DNA of 64,000 nucleotides from Gordonia sp. KTR9 (GTDB lineage Bacteria > Actinomycetota > Actinomycetes > Mycobacteriales > Mycobacteriaceae), in contig NC_018581.1 of assembly GCF_000143885.2 (NCBI RefSeq), forward strand, positions 1,116,001 to 1,180,000, given 5' to 3'. Both the position numbers and the translations under genes were made by a program. The notes under the pieces are model-generated. The model searched no databases, was not told where the DNA came from, and saw nothing but the letters and a program-made list of their open reading frames with translations. Positions within the stretch are counted from its first letter, which is position 1. Every line of letters begins with the position of its first letter. This document shows, in pieces, positions 9,618 through 18,875 of this stretch.

Positions 9618-9895
9618 GTCCGCGTAGCCTAGCCCTCGATGTGATGCACACCCGTGTGTCGTATCGGTTCAACCAGAGACCGTTGGTCGTCGGGATTTCC
9701 CGGACGAAGGCGCGACGAGGTCGCCGGCCCACGCAGGATGAACGAGGAATGTCGCTCCACACGTTCAGTGTGTGCGTTCACGCCCCGTGCCTGTGTGCCG
9801 GGGCGTTTGTCATCTCCGCCCTCGATCGCCTCCCTGCGCCCGTCGCTCTTGGTTGAACTCGACCAACTCATAGTGACGAGGAGAGGAGGCGAAGT
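9618..9895 (+). promoter_or_regulatory. rplJ leader (putative L10 autoregulatory leader with attenuator-like hairpin)
   Basis: 278 bp without a gene upstream of rplJ. CGCCCCG (9781-9787) pairs with CGGGGCG (9799-9805), followed by TTTGT, which looks like an attenuator. The 9735-9775 stretch, GATGAACGAGGAATGTCGC and beyond, is where an L10-binding kinked stem would be expected. L10(L12)4 autoregulation through the leader is established in many bacteria; its presence here is inferred from position and structure. A strong ribosome site GAGAGGAGG precedes the rplJ ATG. I found no tRNA here. Confidence 0.5.
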
Positions 9896-10426
9896 ATGGC
9901 CAAGTCCGAAAAGGTCGCCGCTGTTGCGGAGATCGCAGAGCAGTTCAAGGGCTCCACTGCGACGGTTGTCACGGAATACCGTGGTCTGTCCGTCACCCAG
10001 ATCTCCCAGCTGCGGCGTTCCCTCGGTGAGGGTGCAACCTACTCCGTCGCCAAGAACACCCTGGTGAAGCGTGCCGCTGCTGAGGCGGGCGTGGAAGGGC
10101 TCGACGAGCTGTTCACCGGTCCGACCGCGATCGCCTTCATCGAAGGTGAGCCGGTTGTGGCCGCGAAGGCGATCAAGACGTTCGCCAAGGACAACAAGGC
10201 TCTGGTCATCAAGGGCGGGTACATGGACGGCCGCGCGCTGTCCATTGCCGAGATCGAGCAGATCGCCGACCTTGAGACCCGTGAGGTCTTGCTGGCCAAG
10301 CTCGCCGGTGCCATGAAGGGCAACTTGGCTAAGGCCGCCGGTCTGTTCAACCAGCCGGCTTCGCAGGTGGCGCGCCTGGCCGCGGCCCTGCAGGAGAAGA
10401 AGAACGAAGCCGGCGAGACCGAATAG
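9896..10426 (+). CDS. rplJ: 50S ribosomal protein L10
   Basis: A 176-residue protein with the conserved L10 beginning [20 protein letters not shown], then [17 protein letters not shown] and [11 protein letters not shown]. The C-terminal helix (about 135-176) that anchors L7/L12 dimers is present. It forms the base of the ribosomal stalk on 23S rRNA. It is followed 90 bp later by rplL in the usual order, so both are likely expressed from the same leader-controlled transcript. Length and sequence are normal for the family. Confidence 0.98.
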   Translation: MAKSEKVAAVAEIAEQFKGSTATVVTEYRGLSVTQISQLRRSLGEGATYSVAKNTLVKRAAAEAGVEGLDELFTGPTAIAFIEGEPVVAAKAIKTFAKDNKALVIKGGYMDGRALSIAEIEQIADLETREVLLAKLAGAMKGNLAKAAGLFNQPASQVARLAAALQEKKNEAGETE

Positions 10427-10450
10427 GTCGTCCGCCGCACCACCACCACA

Positions 10451-10493
10451 ATCCCCGAACCGTACGGGGATGAACACCAACCCCCGTACGGGG
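10451..10493 (+). promoter_or_regulatory. Paired dyads between rplJ and rplL
   Basis: ATCCCCG (10451-10457) pairs with CGGGGAT (10465-10471), and 11 bases later CCCCGTACGGGG (10482-10493) is a perfect 12-bp palindrome. Both contain the core CCGTACGGGG. They end shortly before the rplL ribosome site AGGAAGG. They may act as RNA processing or translation-control hairpins that raise rplL output over rplJ; this is inference. Confidence 0.5.
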
Positions 10494-10515
10494 ACCGACA
10501 GGAAGGACGCCAATC

Positions 10516-10905
10516 ATGGCGAAGCTCACCGCTGACGAGCTCATCGATCAGTTCAAGGAACTGACCCTGCTGGAGCTCAGCGATTTCGTGAAGAAGTTCG
10601 AAGAGGTCTTCGAGGTCACCGCGGCCGCTCCGGTCGCCGTTGCCGCTGCCGGTGCGCCGGCTGCCGGTGGCGCCGAGGCTGCTGCCGAGCAGGACGAGTT
10701 CGACGTCATCCTCGAGGGTGCCGGCGACAAGAAGATCCAGGTCATCAAGGTCGTCCGCGAGGTCGTCTCGGGTCTGGGCCTGAAGGAAGCCAAGGACCTC
10801 GTCGAGAGCGCTCCGAAGGCTCTGCTGGAGAAGGTCGACAAGGACGCCGCCGAGGCTGCCAAGGCCAAGCTCGAAGAGGCCGGCGCCAAGGTTTCGGTCA
10901 AGTAA
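10516..10905 (+). CDS. rplL: 50S ribosomal protein L7/L12
   Basis: A 129-residue protein: N-terminal dimerisation domain ([20 protein letters not shown]), Ala/Gly-rich hinge at about 38-58, and the C-terminal factor-binding domain with [20 protein letters not shown] and [12 protein letters not shown]. It recruits translational GTPases to the ribosome. The ATG is preceded by AGGAAGG. A strong terminator follows 27 bp after the stop, closing the rplJ-rplL unit. Confidence 0.98.
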   Translation: MAKLTADELIDQFKELTLLELSDFVKKFEEVFEVTAAAPVAVAAAGAPAAGGAEAAAEQDEFDVILEGAGDKKIQVIKVVREVVSGLGLKEAKDLVESAPKALLEKVDKDAAEAAKAKLEEAGAKVSVK

Positions 10906-10931
10906 GACCGCTTCTCACGCGCCAGCGTTCA

Positions 10932-10973
10932 CGAGCCCGGGACAGCATCGCTGTCCTGGGCTCGTTGCTGTTT
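10932..10973 (+). terminator. rplL terminator
   Basis: CGAGCCCGGGACAGC (10932-10946) pairs with GCTGTCCTGGGCTCG (10950-10964) with a single G-T wobble and a 3-base loop, followed by TTGCTGTTT. It lies just downstream of rplL on the plus strand. Confidence 0.85.
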
Positions 10974-10989
10974 CGGGGAGGGGTGGGCG

Positions 10990-11057
10990 ACTTCCAGAAC
11001 TCATTTCGTCGAGGCGACTTCGATCGAGGTCGCTTCGACGAAACGAAGTCTGGAAGT
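10990..11057. terminator. Long imperfect inverted repeat between convergent genes
   Basis: ACTTCCAGA (10990-10998) pairs with TCTGGAAGT (11049-11057), and inside it TTTCGTCGAGGCGAC pairs with GTCGCTTCGACGAAA with one mismatch. The 68-base structure lies between the rplL terminator and the stop of the convergent AbiEi/DUF559 gene. It probably ends minus-strand transcripts or forms a cruciform; there is no clear T-run. Confidence 0.55.
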
Positions 11058-11061
11058 CCGG

Positions 11062-12057
11062 CTAGGCCGCGGAGCCGTCAGGCTTCTCGAGCCAAGGCCT
11101 CAGCAGGTCGACGAGTTCGCCGCGCTCGAGCGTGCCCCACGTCCAGCGGACCACCATGAACCCCTTCGCCCGCAGCGAGTCCTCACGCTTCTTCTCCCGG
11201 ATCAGCGCCTCGCGCGGGGTCTCACCGGGTCTGAGACCGTATTTCTGCATCCCGTCGAATTCTCCGATGACGTTTCCGTCCCAATCGAAATCGGCGCGCA
11301 CTTCGCCCTCGGATGTCCGGAAGGTGTGTTGGAGGCGCGGCAACGGCAACCCCGCCGCAATGATCTGTGCCCTGCTCCAGGATTCGCCGACGCTCTCCGA
11401 CAGGGGATCGGCGTACTCGAGTGCGCGTCGGGCCGCCGCGATGCCGGGCCACCGCGCGCGGGCGGCGAGCATCTCCGACATGACCTCTCGATCTGCCTTC
11501 AGCGTCAGCGCACGGTCGAAGACCACAAGAGCTCGTTCGAAATTGCCGGCAACGGCGACGTCAACGGCGGTACGAGGGAGCGTGGTCACGCCGATGCCGT
11601 CGATGACGGTGACGTCGTCGTGGGGTAGCGGGCCGACGTGCACGTGGCGATGTCCGCGGACGAAGCCACCTCCTTTTGTCCGCTTGGTGAGATGGACGAC
11701 GTCGCGGTCCGGGTGGAGGAGCGGCATGCCGTGGAGTGCGGCGGCGGAGTCGTGGCTCAGCGTCGCAGTACTGCGGTCACGGATCGAATCAGCCACCGCA
11801 ATGCACCGCAGCCGGTAAAGCGCGTCCGCGTCTTTCGTTATCGAGGAATCCGCTAGCACGCAGATACCTGGTGCAACGCGGATCAGGTCGCCCCGACGGA
11901 CTGCCGCGGCGACCTTGTCGTCGGTGATGCCGACGCGAAGTGTCGCTTCGCGCCTGATGAGTCCATATCGATCGGCCGGGAAGACGGTCATGAGACTTAG
12001 ACGTCGTAACGGCCGAATCGGTTCATCCGAATCAGAAGCAGACATCACTTCGACCAC
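11062..12057 (-). CDS. AbiEi-type winged-helix / DUF559 nuclease-fold protein
   Basis: A 331-residue protein of a family common in actinomycetes. The N-terminal third has an AbiEi-antitoxin-like winged helix (GITDDKVAAAVRRGDLIRVA, then GICVL). The C-terminal 100 residues look like a Vsr/DUF559 restriction-nuclease fold, with EVRADFDWDGNVIGEFDG and then EKKREDSLRAKGFMVVRWTW. No toxin partner is adjacent, so it is an orphan; defence or regulation is possible but unproven. The GTG at 12057 abuts a 12-bp stem. Later starts are the ATG at 12045 or the MTVFPADRYG start near 11991, so the N-terminus is uncertain. Confidence 0.75.
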   Translation of the reverse strand: MVEVMSASDSDEPIRPLRRLSLMTVFPADRYGLIRREATLRVGITDDKVAAAVRRGDLIRVAPGICVLADSSITKDADALYRLRCIAVADSIRDRSTATLSHDSAAALHGMPLLHPDRDVVHLTKRTKGGGFVRGHRHVHVGPLPHDDVTVIDGIGVTTLPRTAVDVAVAGNFERALVVFDRALTLKADREVMSEMLAARARWPGIAAARRALEYADPLSESVGESWSRAQIIAAGLPLPRLQHTFRTSEGEVRADFDWDGNVIGEFDGMQKYGLRPGETPREALIREKKREDSLRAKGFMVVRWTWGTLERGELVDLLRPWLEKPDGSAA

Positions 12058-12084
12058 CCCCGCCCCTCGAACCGAGGGGCGGGG
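12058..12084. promoter_or_regulatory. Perfect 12-bp stem abutting the AbiEi/DUF559 start
   Basis: CCCCGCCCCTCG (12058-12069) and CGAGGGGCGGGG (12073-12084) form a perfect stem with a 3-base loop. In the minus orientation the stem ends at the base before the GTG start and contains the only G-rich stretch that could serve as ribosome site. It could be an autoregulatory operator or a translation-blocking hairpin. Confidence 0.5.
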
Positions 12085-12365
12085 TGAGGTCGTCGATTCG
12101 ATGTCCCGCAGGTCGAGCCCAGGTCTGCGGTGGCCGTCACATCGGGGGGCGTGACCCCACTTCCCTCACCGCGAACCATCGGATATTGTCATCGTCGCGA
12201 GAGAGTTACCGGGCGGTAGCTTTCCTCACAGCCAATGCTGAGAACCACGCGGTGGCGTCGTGGGCAGGGTCGGGTCGGTTAGAGTGACCCCAACCACACA
12301 TGCCGCCGGTTGGTGCGCGGTCACACCGTGGCCGCCTCGGGGGCAGCGATCGTCTGGAGGAAGTT
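12085..12365 (+). promoter_or_regulatory. Upstream region of the Mce operon
   Basis: About 280 bp without a gene. A TAGAGT hexamer near 12280 could be a -10 element, but I see no matching -35 at normal spacing. The ribosome site GGAGG at 12356-12360 fixes the mceG start at GTG 12366. No operator was recognised. Confidence 0.3.
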
Positions 12366-13622
12366 GTGGGTGTTGAGGTCAGTGTCGAGGGGCTCACGAA
12401 GTCGTTCGGTTCGCAGAACATTTGGCGTGATGTGTCGCTGACCCTGCCGGAGGGGGAGGTCTCGGCGCTGCTGGGTCCTTCGGGTACCGGTAAGTCGGTG
12501 TTTTTGAAGACGTTGATCGGTTTGCTGCATCCCGAGCAGGGGTCGGTGATCATCGATGGGACCGACATCACGCAGTGTTCGGCCAAGGAACTGTATGAGA
12601 TCCGCAAGCTGTTCGGTGTGTTGTTCCAGGATGGTGCGCTGTTCGGGTCGATGAGTTTGTTCGACAACATCGCGTTCCCGCTTCGTGAGCACACGAAGAA
12701 GAAGGAGAACGAGGTCCGCGACATCGTGATGGAGAAGATCGACCTGGTCGGTCTGACCGGTGCCGAGGACAAGCTTCCGGGTGAGATCTCCGGCGGTATG
12801 CGTAAGCGTGCGGGTTTGGCGCGGGCGTTGGTGCTGGATCCGCAGATCATTTTGTGTGATGAGCCGGACTCGGGTCTGGATCCGGTGCGTACGGCCTATA
12901 TCAGCCAGTTGTTGATCGACATCAATGCGCAGATCGATGCGACGATTTTGATCGTGACGCACAACATCAACATCGCGCGGACGATTCCGGACAACATCGG
13001 CATGTTGTTCCGTAAGGAGTTGGTGATGTTCGGTCCGCGTGAGCAGTTGTTGACCTCGGAGCAGCCGGTGGTCAAGCAGTTCCTCTCGGGTGATCGGTTC
13101 GGTCCGATCGGTATGTCCGAGGAGAAGGACGAGGCGGTCCAGAAGCAGGAAGAGGCGATGCAGGCCGCGGGTATCTCCGGTGGTGGTACCAAGGAGGACT
13201 TCACCGAGATCATCCCGCAGGTGCAGCCCAATCCCGGTATGCCCGAACGCAAGGCGATCGCCCGTCACCGCGAACGCGTACACGCGATGCTGCCCGACCT
13301 GCCCGAGAACGCGCAGGAAGCGATCCGGCGCAGCCAGGAACAAGAAGACCAGATCCGCGAGGAGAGCCGCGCCCACGCCGACAACATGGCGAACGGTCGG
13401 GAACCCGGCGACAGCCGGGGCGGCGAGAGCCGGGGCGGCGACAACGAGTGGACCCCCGCCCCCGCCGGCGTCACCGCCGGGCACGCGCGGTCCGATCAGG
13501 CCAACACCGACGTCATCGACTACGGCGGCAGCGATGCCCCGACCGAGCAGTGGCACACACCCGGTGATGCACTGACCAAGCCCAGCCATCGTGCTGATGG
13601 GAACGAAGGGCGGACTCCCTAA
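12366..13622 (+). CDS. mkl: Mce transporter ATPase MceG (Mkl)
   Basis: A 418-residue ABC ATPase of the MlaF/Mkl class. It shows Walker A GPSGTGKS (37-44), signature ISGGM (141-145), Walker B IILCDEPDSGLDP and switch His199. A long acidic, probably disordered tail (about 265-418, including GDSRGGESRGGDN) follows the ATPase core. The start is GTG 12366 after GGAGG at 5 bases; an ATG at 12300 lacks a ribosome site. It energises Mce lipid import together with the two YrbE permeases encoded directly downstream. In M. tuberculosis mkl also sits between rplL and rpoB but apart from any mce operon; here it heads one. Confidence 0.93.
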   Translation: MGVEVSVEGLTKSFGSQNIWRDVSLTLPEGEVSALLGPSGTGKSVFLKTLIGLLHPEQGSVIIDGTDITQCSAKELYEIRKLFGVLFQDGALFGSMSLFDNIAFPLREHTKKKENEVRDIVMEKIDLVGLTGAEDKLPGEISGGMRKRAGLARALVLDPQIILCDEPDSGLDPVRTAYISQLLIDINAQIDATILIVTHNINIARTIPDNIGMLFRKELVMFGPREQLLTSEQPVVKQFLSGDRFGPIGMSEEKDEAVQKQEEAMQAAGISGGGTKEDFTEIIPQVQPNPGMPERKAIARHRERVHAMLPDLPENAQEAIRRSQEQEDQIREESRAHADNMANGREPGDSRGGESRGGDNEWTPAPAGVTAGHARSDQANTDVIDYGGSDAPTEQWHTPGDALTKPSHRADGNEGRTP

Positions 13623-13624
13623 GG

Positions 13625-14431
13625 ATGAGCAGTGCCACCACGCGTGGCGTCGACCGAATCGCGCAAGCCGGGACAGGTGCCCTGTCACAGACCGGCAATA
13701 TCGTTCAGCTCTTCGTCGATGTTGCACGCCAGACCTTTGTGCGCCCGTTTCAGTGGCGGGAGTTCATCCAGCAGGCCTGGTTCATCGCCAGTGTGACGAT
13801 CCTGCCGACCGCGCTGATCGCGATCCCGTTCGGCGCAATCGTCTCGCTGCAGACGGGTTCGCTCATCAAGCAGCTCGGTGCGGAGTCCTACACCGGTGCG
13901 GCCAGCGTGCTCGTCGTCATCCAGCAGGGTTCGCCGCTGGTGACGTCGTTGCTGATCGCCGGCGCGGCCGGTTCGGCCGTCGCCGCCGACCTCGGGTCAC
14001 GCACCATCCGCGAGGAGATCGACGCGATGGAGGTGCTCGGCATCAATCCGATCCAGCGCCTGGTCGTTCCACGTGTGCTGGCCATGGTGCTGGTGGCGAT
14101 GCTGCTCAACGGTCTGGTCGCCGTGATCGGCATCGGTGGTGGTTACTTCTTCAACGTGGTCGTCCAGGGCGGCACGCCCGGCGCCTACCTCGCGTCGTTC
14201 GGCGCGCTGGCGCAACTCCCCGACCTCTGGGTCTCGACGCTGAAGGCCGCGATCTTCGGCGTCCTCGCCGGAGTCGTGGCGTCGTACAAGGGCCTCAACC
14301 CCAAGGGCGGCCCGAAGGGCGTGGGTGACGCGGTCAACCAGAGCGTCGTCATCACGTTCCTGCTGCTGTTCCTGGCGAACCTGATCATCACTGCGGTCTA
14401 CCTGCAGGTCGTCCCACCGAAGGGGAGCTAG
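13625..14431 (+). CDS. yrbEA: Mce-associated MlaE-type permease YrbEA
   Basis: A 268-residue polytopic membrane protein of the MlaE/YrbE family. It has the hallmark EEIDAMEVLGINPIQRLVVPRVLA near residues 135-158 and hydrophobic segments before and after. The start is two bases after the mceG stop. It forms half of the inner-membrane channel that MceG drives and that connects to the Mce hexamer. Confidence 0.93.
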   Translation: MSSATTRGVDRIAQAGTGALSQTGNIVQLFVDVARQTFVRPFQWREFIQQAWFIASVTILPTALIAIPFGAIVSLQTGSLIKQLGAESYTGAASVLVVIQQGSPLVTSLLIAGAAGSAVAADLGSRTIREEIDAMEVLGINPIQRLVVPRVLAMVLVAMLLNGLVAVIGIGGGYFFNVVVQGGTPGAYLASFGALAQLPDLWVSTLKAAIFGVLAGVVASYKGLNPKGGPKGVGDAVNQSVVITFLLLFLANLIITAVYLQVVPPKGS

Positions 14432-14433
14432 AC

Positions 14434-15315
14434 GTGACCGAAGGTGGGGGCGGTGTGACCATCGCCAAGAGCCGGCCCGAGTACTACATGTACGAGGCCC
14501 GCAAGCAGCTGGGCAAGCCGCTGAAGGTGCTCGACGGTGCCGGCGAGCAGATGTCGTTCTACGGCCGCACGCTCGCCTGGATCCCGAAGACGCTGGTGCA
14601 CTACACGCGTGAGGTCATGCGCCTTCTCGCCGAAGTCGCGTTCGGCTCGGGCGGACTCGCGGTCATCGGCGGCACCATCGGCGTGATGGTGCTGATGTCG
14701 GGATTCACCGGCGTGGTCGTCGGCCTGCAGGGTTACGCCGCACTCGATCAGATCGGTTCGCAGGCCCTCACCGGCTTCCTCTCCGCCTACGTCAACACCC
14801 GTGAGGTGGCGCCGCTGGTGGCCGGCCTCGCCTTGTCGGCGACCGTGGGCTGTGGCTTCACCGCCCAGCTCGGCGCCATGCGCATCTCGGAGGAGATCGA
14901 CGCGCTGGAGACGATGGCCGTGCCGTCGATCCCGTTCCTCGTGTCGACCCGTGTCATCGCCGGTTTCATCGCGGTCATCCCGCTCTACGTGCTCGGCCTG
15001 TTGTCGGCGTATCTGGCCTCACGCGTGGTGACGACGGTCTTCAACGGTCAGTCCGGCGGGTCCTACGACCACTACTTCAATTTGTTCCTGCCACCGGCCG
15101 ACGTCTTGTGGTCGTTCGGCAAGGTGCTGGTCTTCGCGTTCGTGATCATCCTGGTGCACTGCTACTACGGCTACTACGCCTCGGGCGGTCCCGCAGGTGT
15201 GGGCGTGGCCGTCGGTCACGCGGTCCGAGCGGCACTGGTGCTCATCGCGGTCCTGGACTTCTTCCTCGGTCTGGCGATCTGGGGTACCACGACGACCGTG
15301 CGAGTGGGGGGTTAG
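14434..15315 (+). CDS. yrbEB: Mce-associated MlaE-type permease YrbEB
   Basis: A 293-residue second MlaE-type permease with the family motif SEEIDALETMAVPSIPFLVSTRVIAG and at least five membrane segments. GTG 14434 is preceded by GGGGAG and begins VTEGGGGVTIAKSRPEYYMY; a second GTG at 14455 is possible. It lies two bases after yrbEA and directly before mceA, so it is part of the same translationally tight unit. It pairs with YrbEA as a heterodimeric permease. Confidence 0.92.
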   Translation: MTEGGGGVTIAKSRPEYYMYEARKQLGKPLKVLDGAGEQMSFYGRTLAWIPKTLVHYTREVMRLLAEVAFGSGGLAVIGGTIGVMVLMSGFTGVVVGLQGYAALDQIGSQALTGFLSAYVNTREVAPLVAGLALSATVGCGFTAQLGAMRISEEIDALETMAVPSIPFLVSTRVIAGFIAVIPLYVLGLLSAYLASRVVTTVFNGQSGGSYDHYFNLFLPPADVLWSFGKVLVFAFVIILVHCYYGYYASGGPAGVGVAVGHAVRAALVLIAVLDFFLGLAIWGTTTTVRVGG

Positions 15316-15316
15316 C

Positions 15317-16687
15317 GTGACGCTGCTGCGTAAACGGTTGCTCGGCCTGGTGTTCTTCCTCGTGGTCGCGTTGTTCCTGACCCTCACGATCACCAAGTTC
15401 AACAAGTCGTTCACCGAGTTCACCGATGTCACGCTGGTGACCGACTCGACCGGCAACGCGTTGCCGGCCAACGCCGACGTCAAGGCCCGCGGAATGACCG
15501 TCGGCGAGGTGCGCGAGGTCAAGCCCGGACCCGACGGTCGCGTCGAAGTGGTGTTGGGGCTCAACCCCGATCAGGCCTCGACGCTCTCGGACAAGACCAC
15601 CGCGCGCATCCTGCCGAAGACGCTGTTCGGTGAGCGGTACGTCGCCCTGCAGGTGCCCGAGGACAATTCGGGCCCGACGCTGAGCAACGGCGCGACGATC
15701 GAGACCGATCGCAGCGGCAACGCCCTGGAGATCCAGCAGTTGTTCGACAAGCTGCTGCCGGTCCTCGAGGCGATCCCGCCCCAGGACCTGAACGCAACGC
15801 TGACCTCGCTGTCGTCGGCGCTGTCCGGCCGCGGTGAGCAGCTGGGCACGACGCTGGAGGAACTCGACCAGATCTTCGGCGAGATCAACGAGAACCTGCC
15901 CGAGCTCGAGGGCACCCTCGAGGGACTCGCCAGCTTCTCCCAGACGTATTCGCAGGCGCTGCCCGATGTGGTCGACGCACTCGACTCGCTGCGCACGACG
16001 ACGAACACCATCGTCGAGCGTCAGGACGACCTCCGGACGCTCATCGCCACCCTCGGCGTCGCATCCGACGACCTGACCGGCTGGCTGCGCGCCAATCGCA
16101 CCGACCTGATCGACCTCGCCGTCGACTCCGAGGAACTGCTCGTCGGACTGGCCAAGCAGTCGCCGACCTTCGTGTGTACGTTCCGCAACTTCGCGGGTCT
16201 GATCCCGGAGTCGCGCAAGATCGTCGGCGAGGGGACCGACAACCCGGGTGTGCGAGTGAACCTGCAGTTCGTCAATCCCCGTGGCCGTTACCTACCGAAC
16301 CAGGACGAACCCCGCTTCATGGACCTCGATCCGCCTGCCGTCTGTTACGACCCGAAGATGGGTGGCGACCGCCCGTTCCCGCAGTACCCGGGCGGCGGCC
16401 TGGCGGACGGCAGCTACCAGCCGCCGTCCCGCAACCCCGGCCCGCGCAACGTCCGGCAGCTCCCGCAGCCCCAGTTCAGCGGCGTCCCGGCGGGGACCGT
16501 CTCGTCGGCCCCGGCCGGTGCGAAGCCCGTGGCGGTGGAGTCCAACCCGTTCGATGACCCGGAGTATCGCAAGCAGTTGCAGGTCATCTACGGCGCCACG
16601 TCGGGTAAGTCGCCGGAAGAGGTGCCGACCTGGGTGACCATGATCGGCGGCGGTGCGCTGCAGGGTGCGAAGGTCGACATCAAATGA
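15317..16687 (+). CDS. mceA: Mce family protein MceA
   Basis: A 456-residue protein with one N-terminal membrane helix (about 8-26), the MCE/MlaD domain starting near residue 35, and a long helical coiled region with repeated TLEELDQIF-type heptads. The C-terminus is Pro-rich. GTG 15317 lies just after the yrbEB stop; the open frame further upstream is only the yrbEB antiphase. The last 4 bases overlap mceB (ATGA). It is the first of six Mce subunits that build a lipid tunnel across the periplasm. The lipid carried cannot be deduced here. Confidence 0.9.
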   Translation: MTLLRKRLLGLVFFLVVALFLTLTITKFNKSFTEFTDVTLVTDSTGNALPANADVKARGMTVGEVREVKPGPDGRVEVVLGLNPDQASTLSDKTTARILPKTLFGERYVALQVPEDNSGPTLSNGATIETDRSGNALEIQQLFDKLLPVLEAIPPQDLNATLTSLSSALSGRGEQLGTTLEELDQIFGEINENLPELEGTLEGLASFSQTYSQALPDVVDALDSLRTTTNTIVERQDDLRTLIATLGVASDDLTGWLRANRTDLIDLAVDSEELLVGLAKQSPTFVCTFRNFAGLIPESRKIVGEGTDNPGVRVNLQFVNPRGRYLPNQDEPRFMDLDPPAVCYDPKMGGDRPFPQYPGGGLADGSYQPPSRNPGPRNVRQLPQPQFSGVPAGTVSSAPAGAKPVAVESNPFDDPEYRKQLQVIYGATSGKSPEEVPTWVTMIGGGALQGAKVDIK

Positions 16688-17766
16688 AGTCGATCGTCGG
16701 ACCGCTGATCAAGCTGATCGTCTTCGGCGTGGTCACCGTGGTGACCACGAGTCTGCTCGCGGTGACCATCGCCAATGCCGGTGGTGACGGTGATGCGAAG
16801 TTCAACGCCGTGTTCACCGACGCCACGTTGCTCAATCCCGGCGATGACGTCCGGATCGCGGGCGTGCGCGTCGGGCAGGTGGAGAGCGTCGAGGTCTATG
16901 ACCGCAACAAGGCGAAGGTCTCGTTCAACGTCGACCGCGACCGTCTGCCGGACGGCACCCAGCTCTTCATCCGCTACCGCAACCTGACCGGTCTGCGGTA
17001 CCTCGCCCTCGAGCGCGGGGCGGGCGACCCGTCGCAGACGGTCGCGCAGGGTCACACGTTCGGCCTGACGCCGGGCGTCACGGACACCCACCCGCCGGTG
17101 AACCTGACCGAACTGTTCAACGGCTTCCGGCCGCTGTTCCAGCAGCTGTCGGCCTCCGACGTGAACAAACTGACCGAGCAGATCATCGCGATCTTCGACG
17201 GGCAGGGTGGTTCGATCACCCGTCTGGTCAGCGACACGGCCGATCTGACGAACGCGATCGCCGACAAGGACAAGGTCATCGGTGAGCTGATCACCAACCT
17301 CACCAAGGTCCTCGACACCGTCAACCGCAACGACGAGCAGTTCACCAGCCTCCTCGACAACACCGAGAAGCTCGTGACCGGCCTTGCGGCACAACGCGGT
17401 TCGGTGGGTTCGGCGATCACCTCGGTCTCCAACCTGACCTCGGTCACGGCGAACATCCTCGGTGCGACGCGCCCGTCCATCCAGGGCGACATCGCCGGAC
17501 TGAAATCGCTGGCCGACCAGATCAACAAGCGTGACGAGGACATCGAGGAGACACTGACCAACCTGCCGATCAAACTCCAGAAGATCGGTCGCGCAGCGAC
17601 ATTCGGTTCCTGGTTCCAGTTCTACCTCTGCGGCATCGACGTGGTGGCGGGCAACGGCAAGTCGCCGGTGCTGACGCAGCCGCTGATCCCGCTGCCCGAC
17701 ATCAACCATGTGCTCTACACCAGTGCGGCGACGCGCTGCTGGGCAGACGACCGGCCAGGGGGGTGA
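16684..17766 (+). CDS. mceB: Mce family protein MceB
   Basis: A 360-residue protein: N-terminal membrane helix (about 8-30), MCE domain ([21 protein letters not shown]), then a long helical segment and a Cys-containing tail ([18 protein letters not shown]) typical of MceB. The start overlaps the mceA stop by 4 bases and its own stop overlaps the mceC GTG, so translation is coupled. It is a subunit of the Mce hexamer. Confidence 0.9.
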   Translation: MKSIVGPLIKLIVFGVVTVVTTSLLAVTIANAGGDGDAKFNAVFTDATLLNPGDDVRIAGVRVGQVESVEVYDRNKAKVSFNVDRDRLPDGTQLFIRYRNLTGLRYLALERGAGDPSQTVAQGHTFGLTPGVTDTHPPVNLTELFNGFRPLFQQLSASDVNKLTEQIIAIFDGQGGSITRLVSDTADLTNAIADKDKVIGELITNLTKVLDTVNRNDEQFTSLLDNTEKLVTGLAAQRGSVGSAITSVSNLTSVTANILGATRPSIQGDIAGLKSLADQINKRDEDIEETLTNLPIKLQKIGRAATFGSWFQFYLCGIDVVAGNGKSPVLTQPLIPLPDINHVLYTSAATRCWADDRPGG

Positions 17767-18875
17767 CCACGATGGCAGACAACAACGATCCGAACGTGCG
17801 CGACGACCGCGACGAGACCGACCGCGATCAGGCCGACGCCCCGGTGCAGCATCCGCACCGGCGTTTCGGCGGCCGGCGCAGCCCGGTCAGCATCGGTGCC
17901 ATCGGCATCCTGATCCTGCTGATGCTCGGACTGAGCTCGTTCTATCTCGCCGAACTGCCGCTGCTCGGCGCGGGTGCGCGCTACACCGCGAAGTTCACCG
18001 AGGCCGCCGGTCTGAAGCCGGGCAACGAGGTGCGCGTCGCGGGCGTGAAGGTGGGCGAGGTCGACGACGTGACCCTCGACGGGGATCGCGTCAACGTGAC
18101 CTTCCGGGTGGAGGACACCTGGATCGGCGACCAGACGCAGGCGACCATCCAGATCAAGACAATCCTCGGTCAGAAGTTCCTGTCGCTGAACCCGCGTGGC
18201 AGCGAGCCCGCCGATCCCGACGTCCCGCTGACCGACACGGTGGCCCCGTACGACGTCATCGAGGCGTTCTCGGGCGCGGCCGAGCAGATCGGCGAGCTCG
18301 ACAACGACCAGCTGGCCGAGTCGATGCGCGTGCTCTCGGACACCTTCTCGGGGACCGCGGGTACGACCGGTCCGGCGCTGGACGGCATCGCCCGCCTGTC
18401 GCAGACGATCTCCAGCCGCGACCAGGAGGTTCAGCGTCTGCTGGCCGCGACGAAGGACACCTCGAAGATCCTGGCCGATCGCAACGAGGAGTTCGTGCGC
18501 CTCATCGGCGGCGCGGGTCAGCTGCTCGACGAGCTGAACAACCGTCAGCGCAACATCTCGGCGCTGCTGGCCAGCACCACGAGCCTCAGCGACTCGCTCA
18601 CCGGCATCGTGCGCGACAACGAGGAGCAGATCGGACCGGCACTCGACGCGCTGAAGGGCGTCAACGAGTTGCTGCAGCGTCAGAACCAGAACATCCGCGA
18701 CTCGATCAAGTACATGGCGCCGTTCTATCGCCTGTACGCGAACGTGCTCGGCAACGGTCGCTGGTTCGAGTCCTCGGTGGTGAACCTGCTGCCGCCGGCG
18801 CTGCCACAGCAGAACACGACGCGTCCGCCGAACAAGCAGGCCTTGGAGAACCAGGGCGGGACGGGAGTCGGCTGA
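17763..18875 (+). CDS. mceC: Mce family protein MceC
   Basis: A 370-residue protein. A basic, disordered N-terminus precedes a membrane helix (about 44-66) and the MCE domain ([21 protein letters not shown]). Helical repeats follow, ending with the Mce-typical [24 protein letters not shown] 17763 overlaps the mceB stop; ATG 17772, with AGGGGGG 8 bases upstream, is an equally good start. It overlaps mceD by one base (TGATG). Confidence 0.9.
   Translation: MTTMADNNDPNVRDDRDETDRDQADAPVQHPHRRFGGRRSPVSIGAIGILILLMLGLSSFYLAELPLLGAGARYTAKFTEAAGLKPGNEVRVAGVKVGEVDDVTLDGDRVNVTFRVEDTWIGDQTQATIQIKTILGQKFLSLNPRGSEPADPDVPLTDTVAPYDVIEAFSGAAEQIGELDNDQLAESMRVLSDTFSGTAGTTGPALDGIARLSQTISSRDQEVQRLLAATKDTSKILADRNEEFVRLIGGAGQLLDELNNRQRNISALLASTTSLSDSLTGIVRDNEEQIGPALDALKGVNELLQRQNQNIRDSIKYMAPFYRLYANVLGNGRWFESSVVNLLPPALPQQNTTRPPNKQALENQGGTGVG

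Noticed and set aside
9618..9895. tRNA gene upstream of rplJ
   Set aside because: No cloverleaf or T-arm sequence could be assembled; the stems fit a leader with an attenuator.
12321..13727. Long minus-strand frame across mceG
   Set aside because: Antisense shadow; the plus strand encodes unmistakable ABC ATPase motifs.
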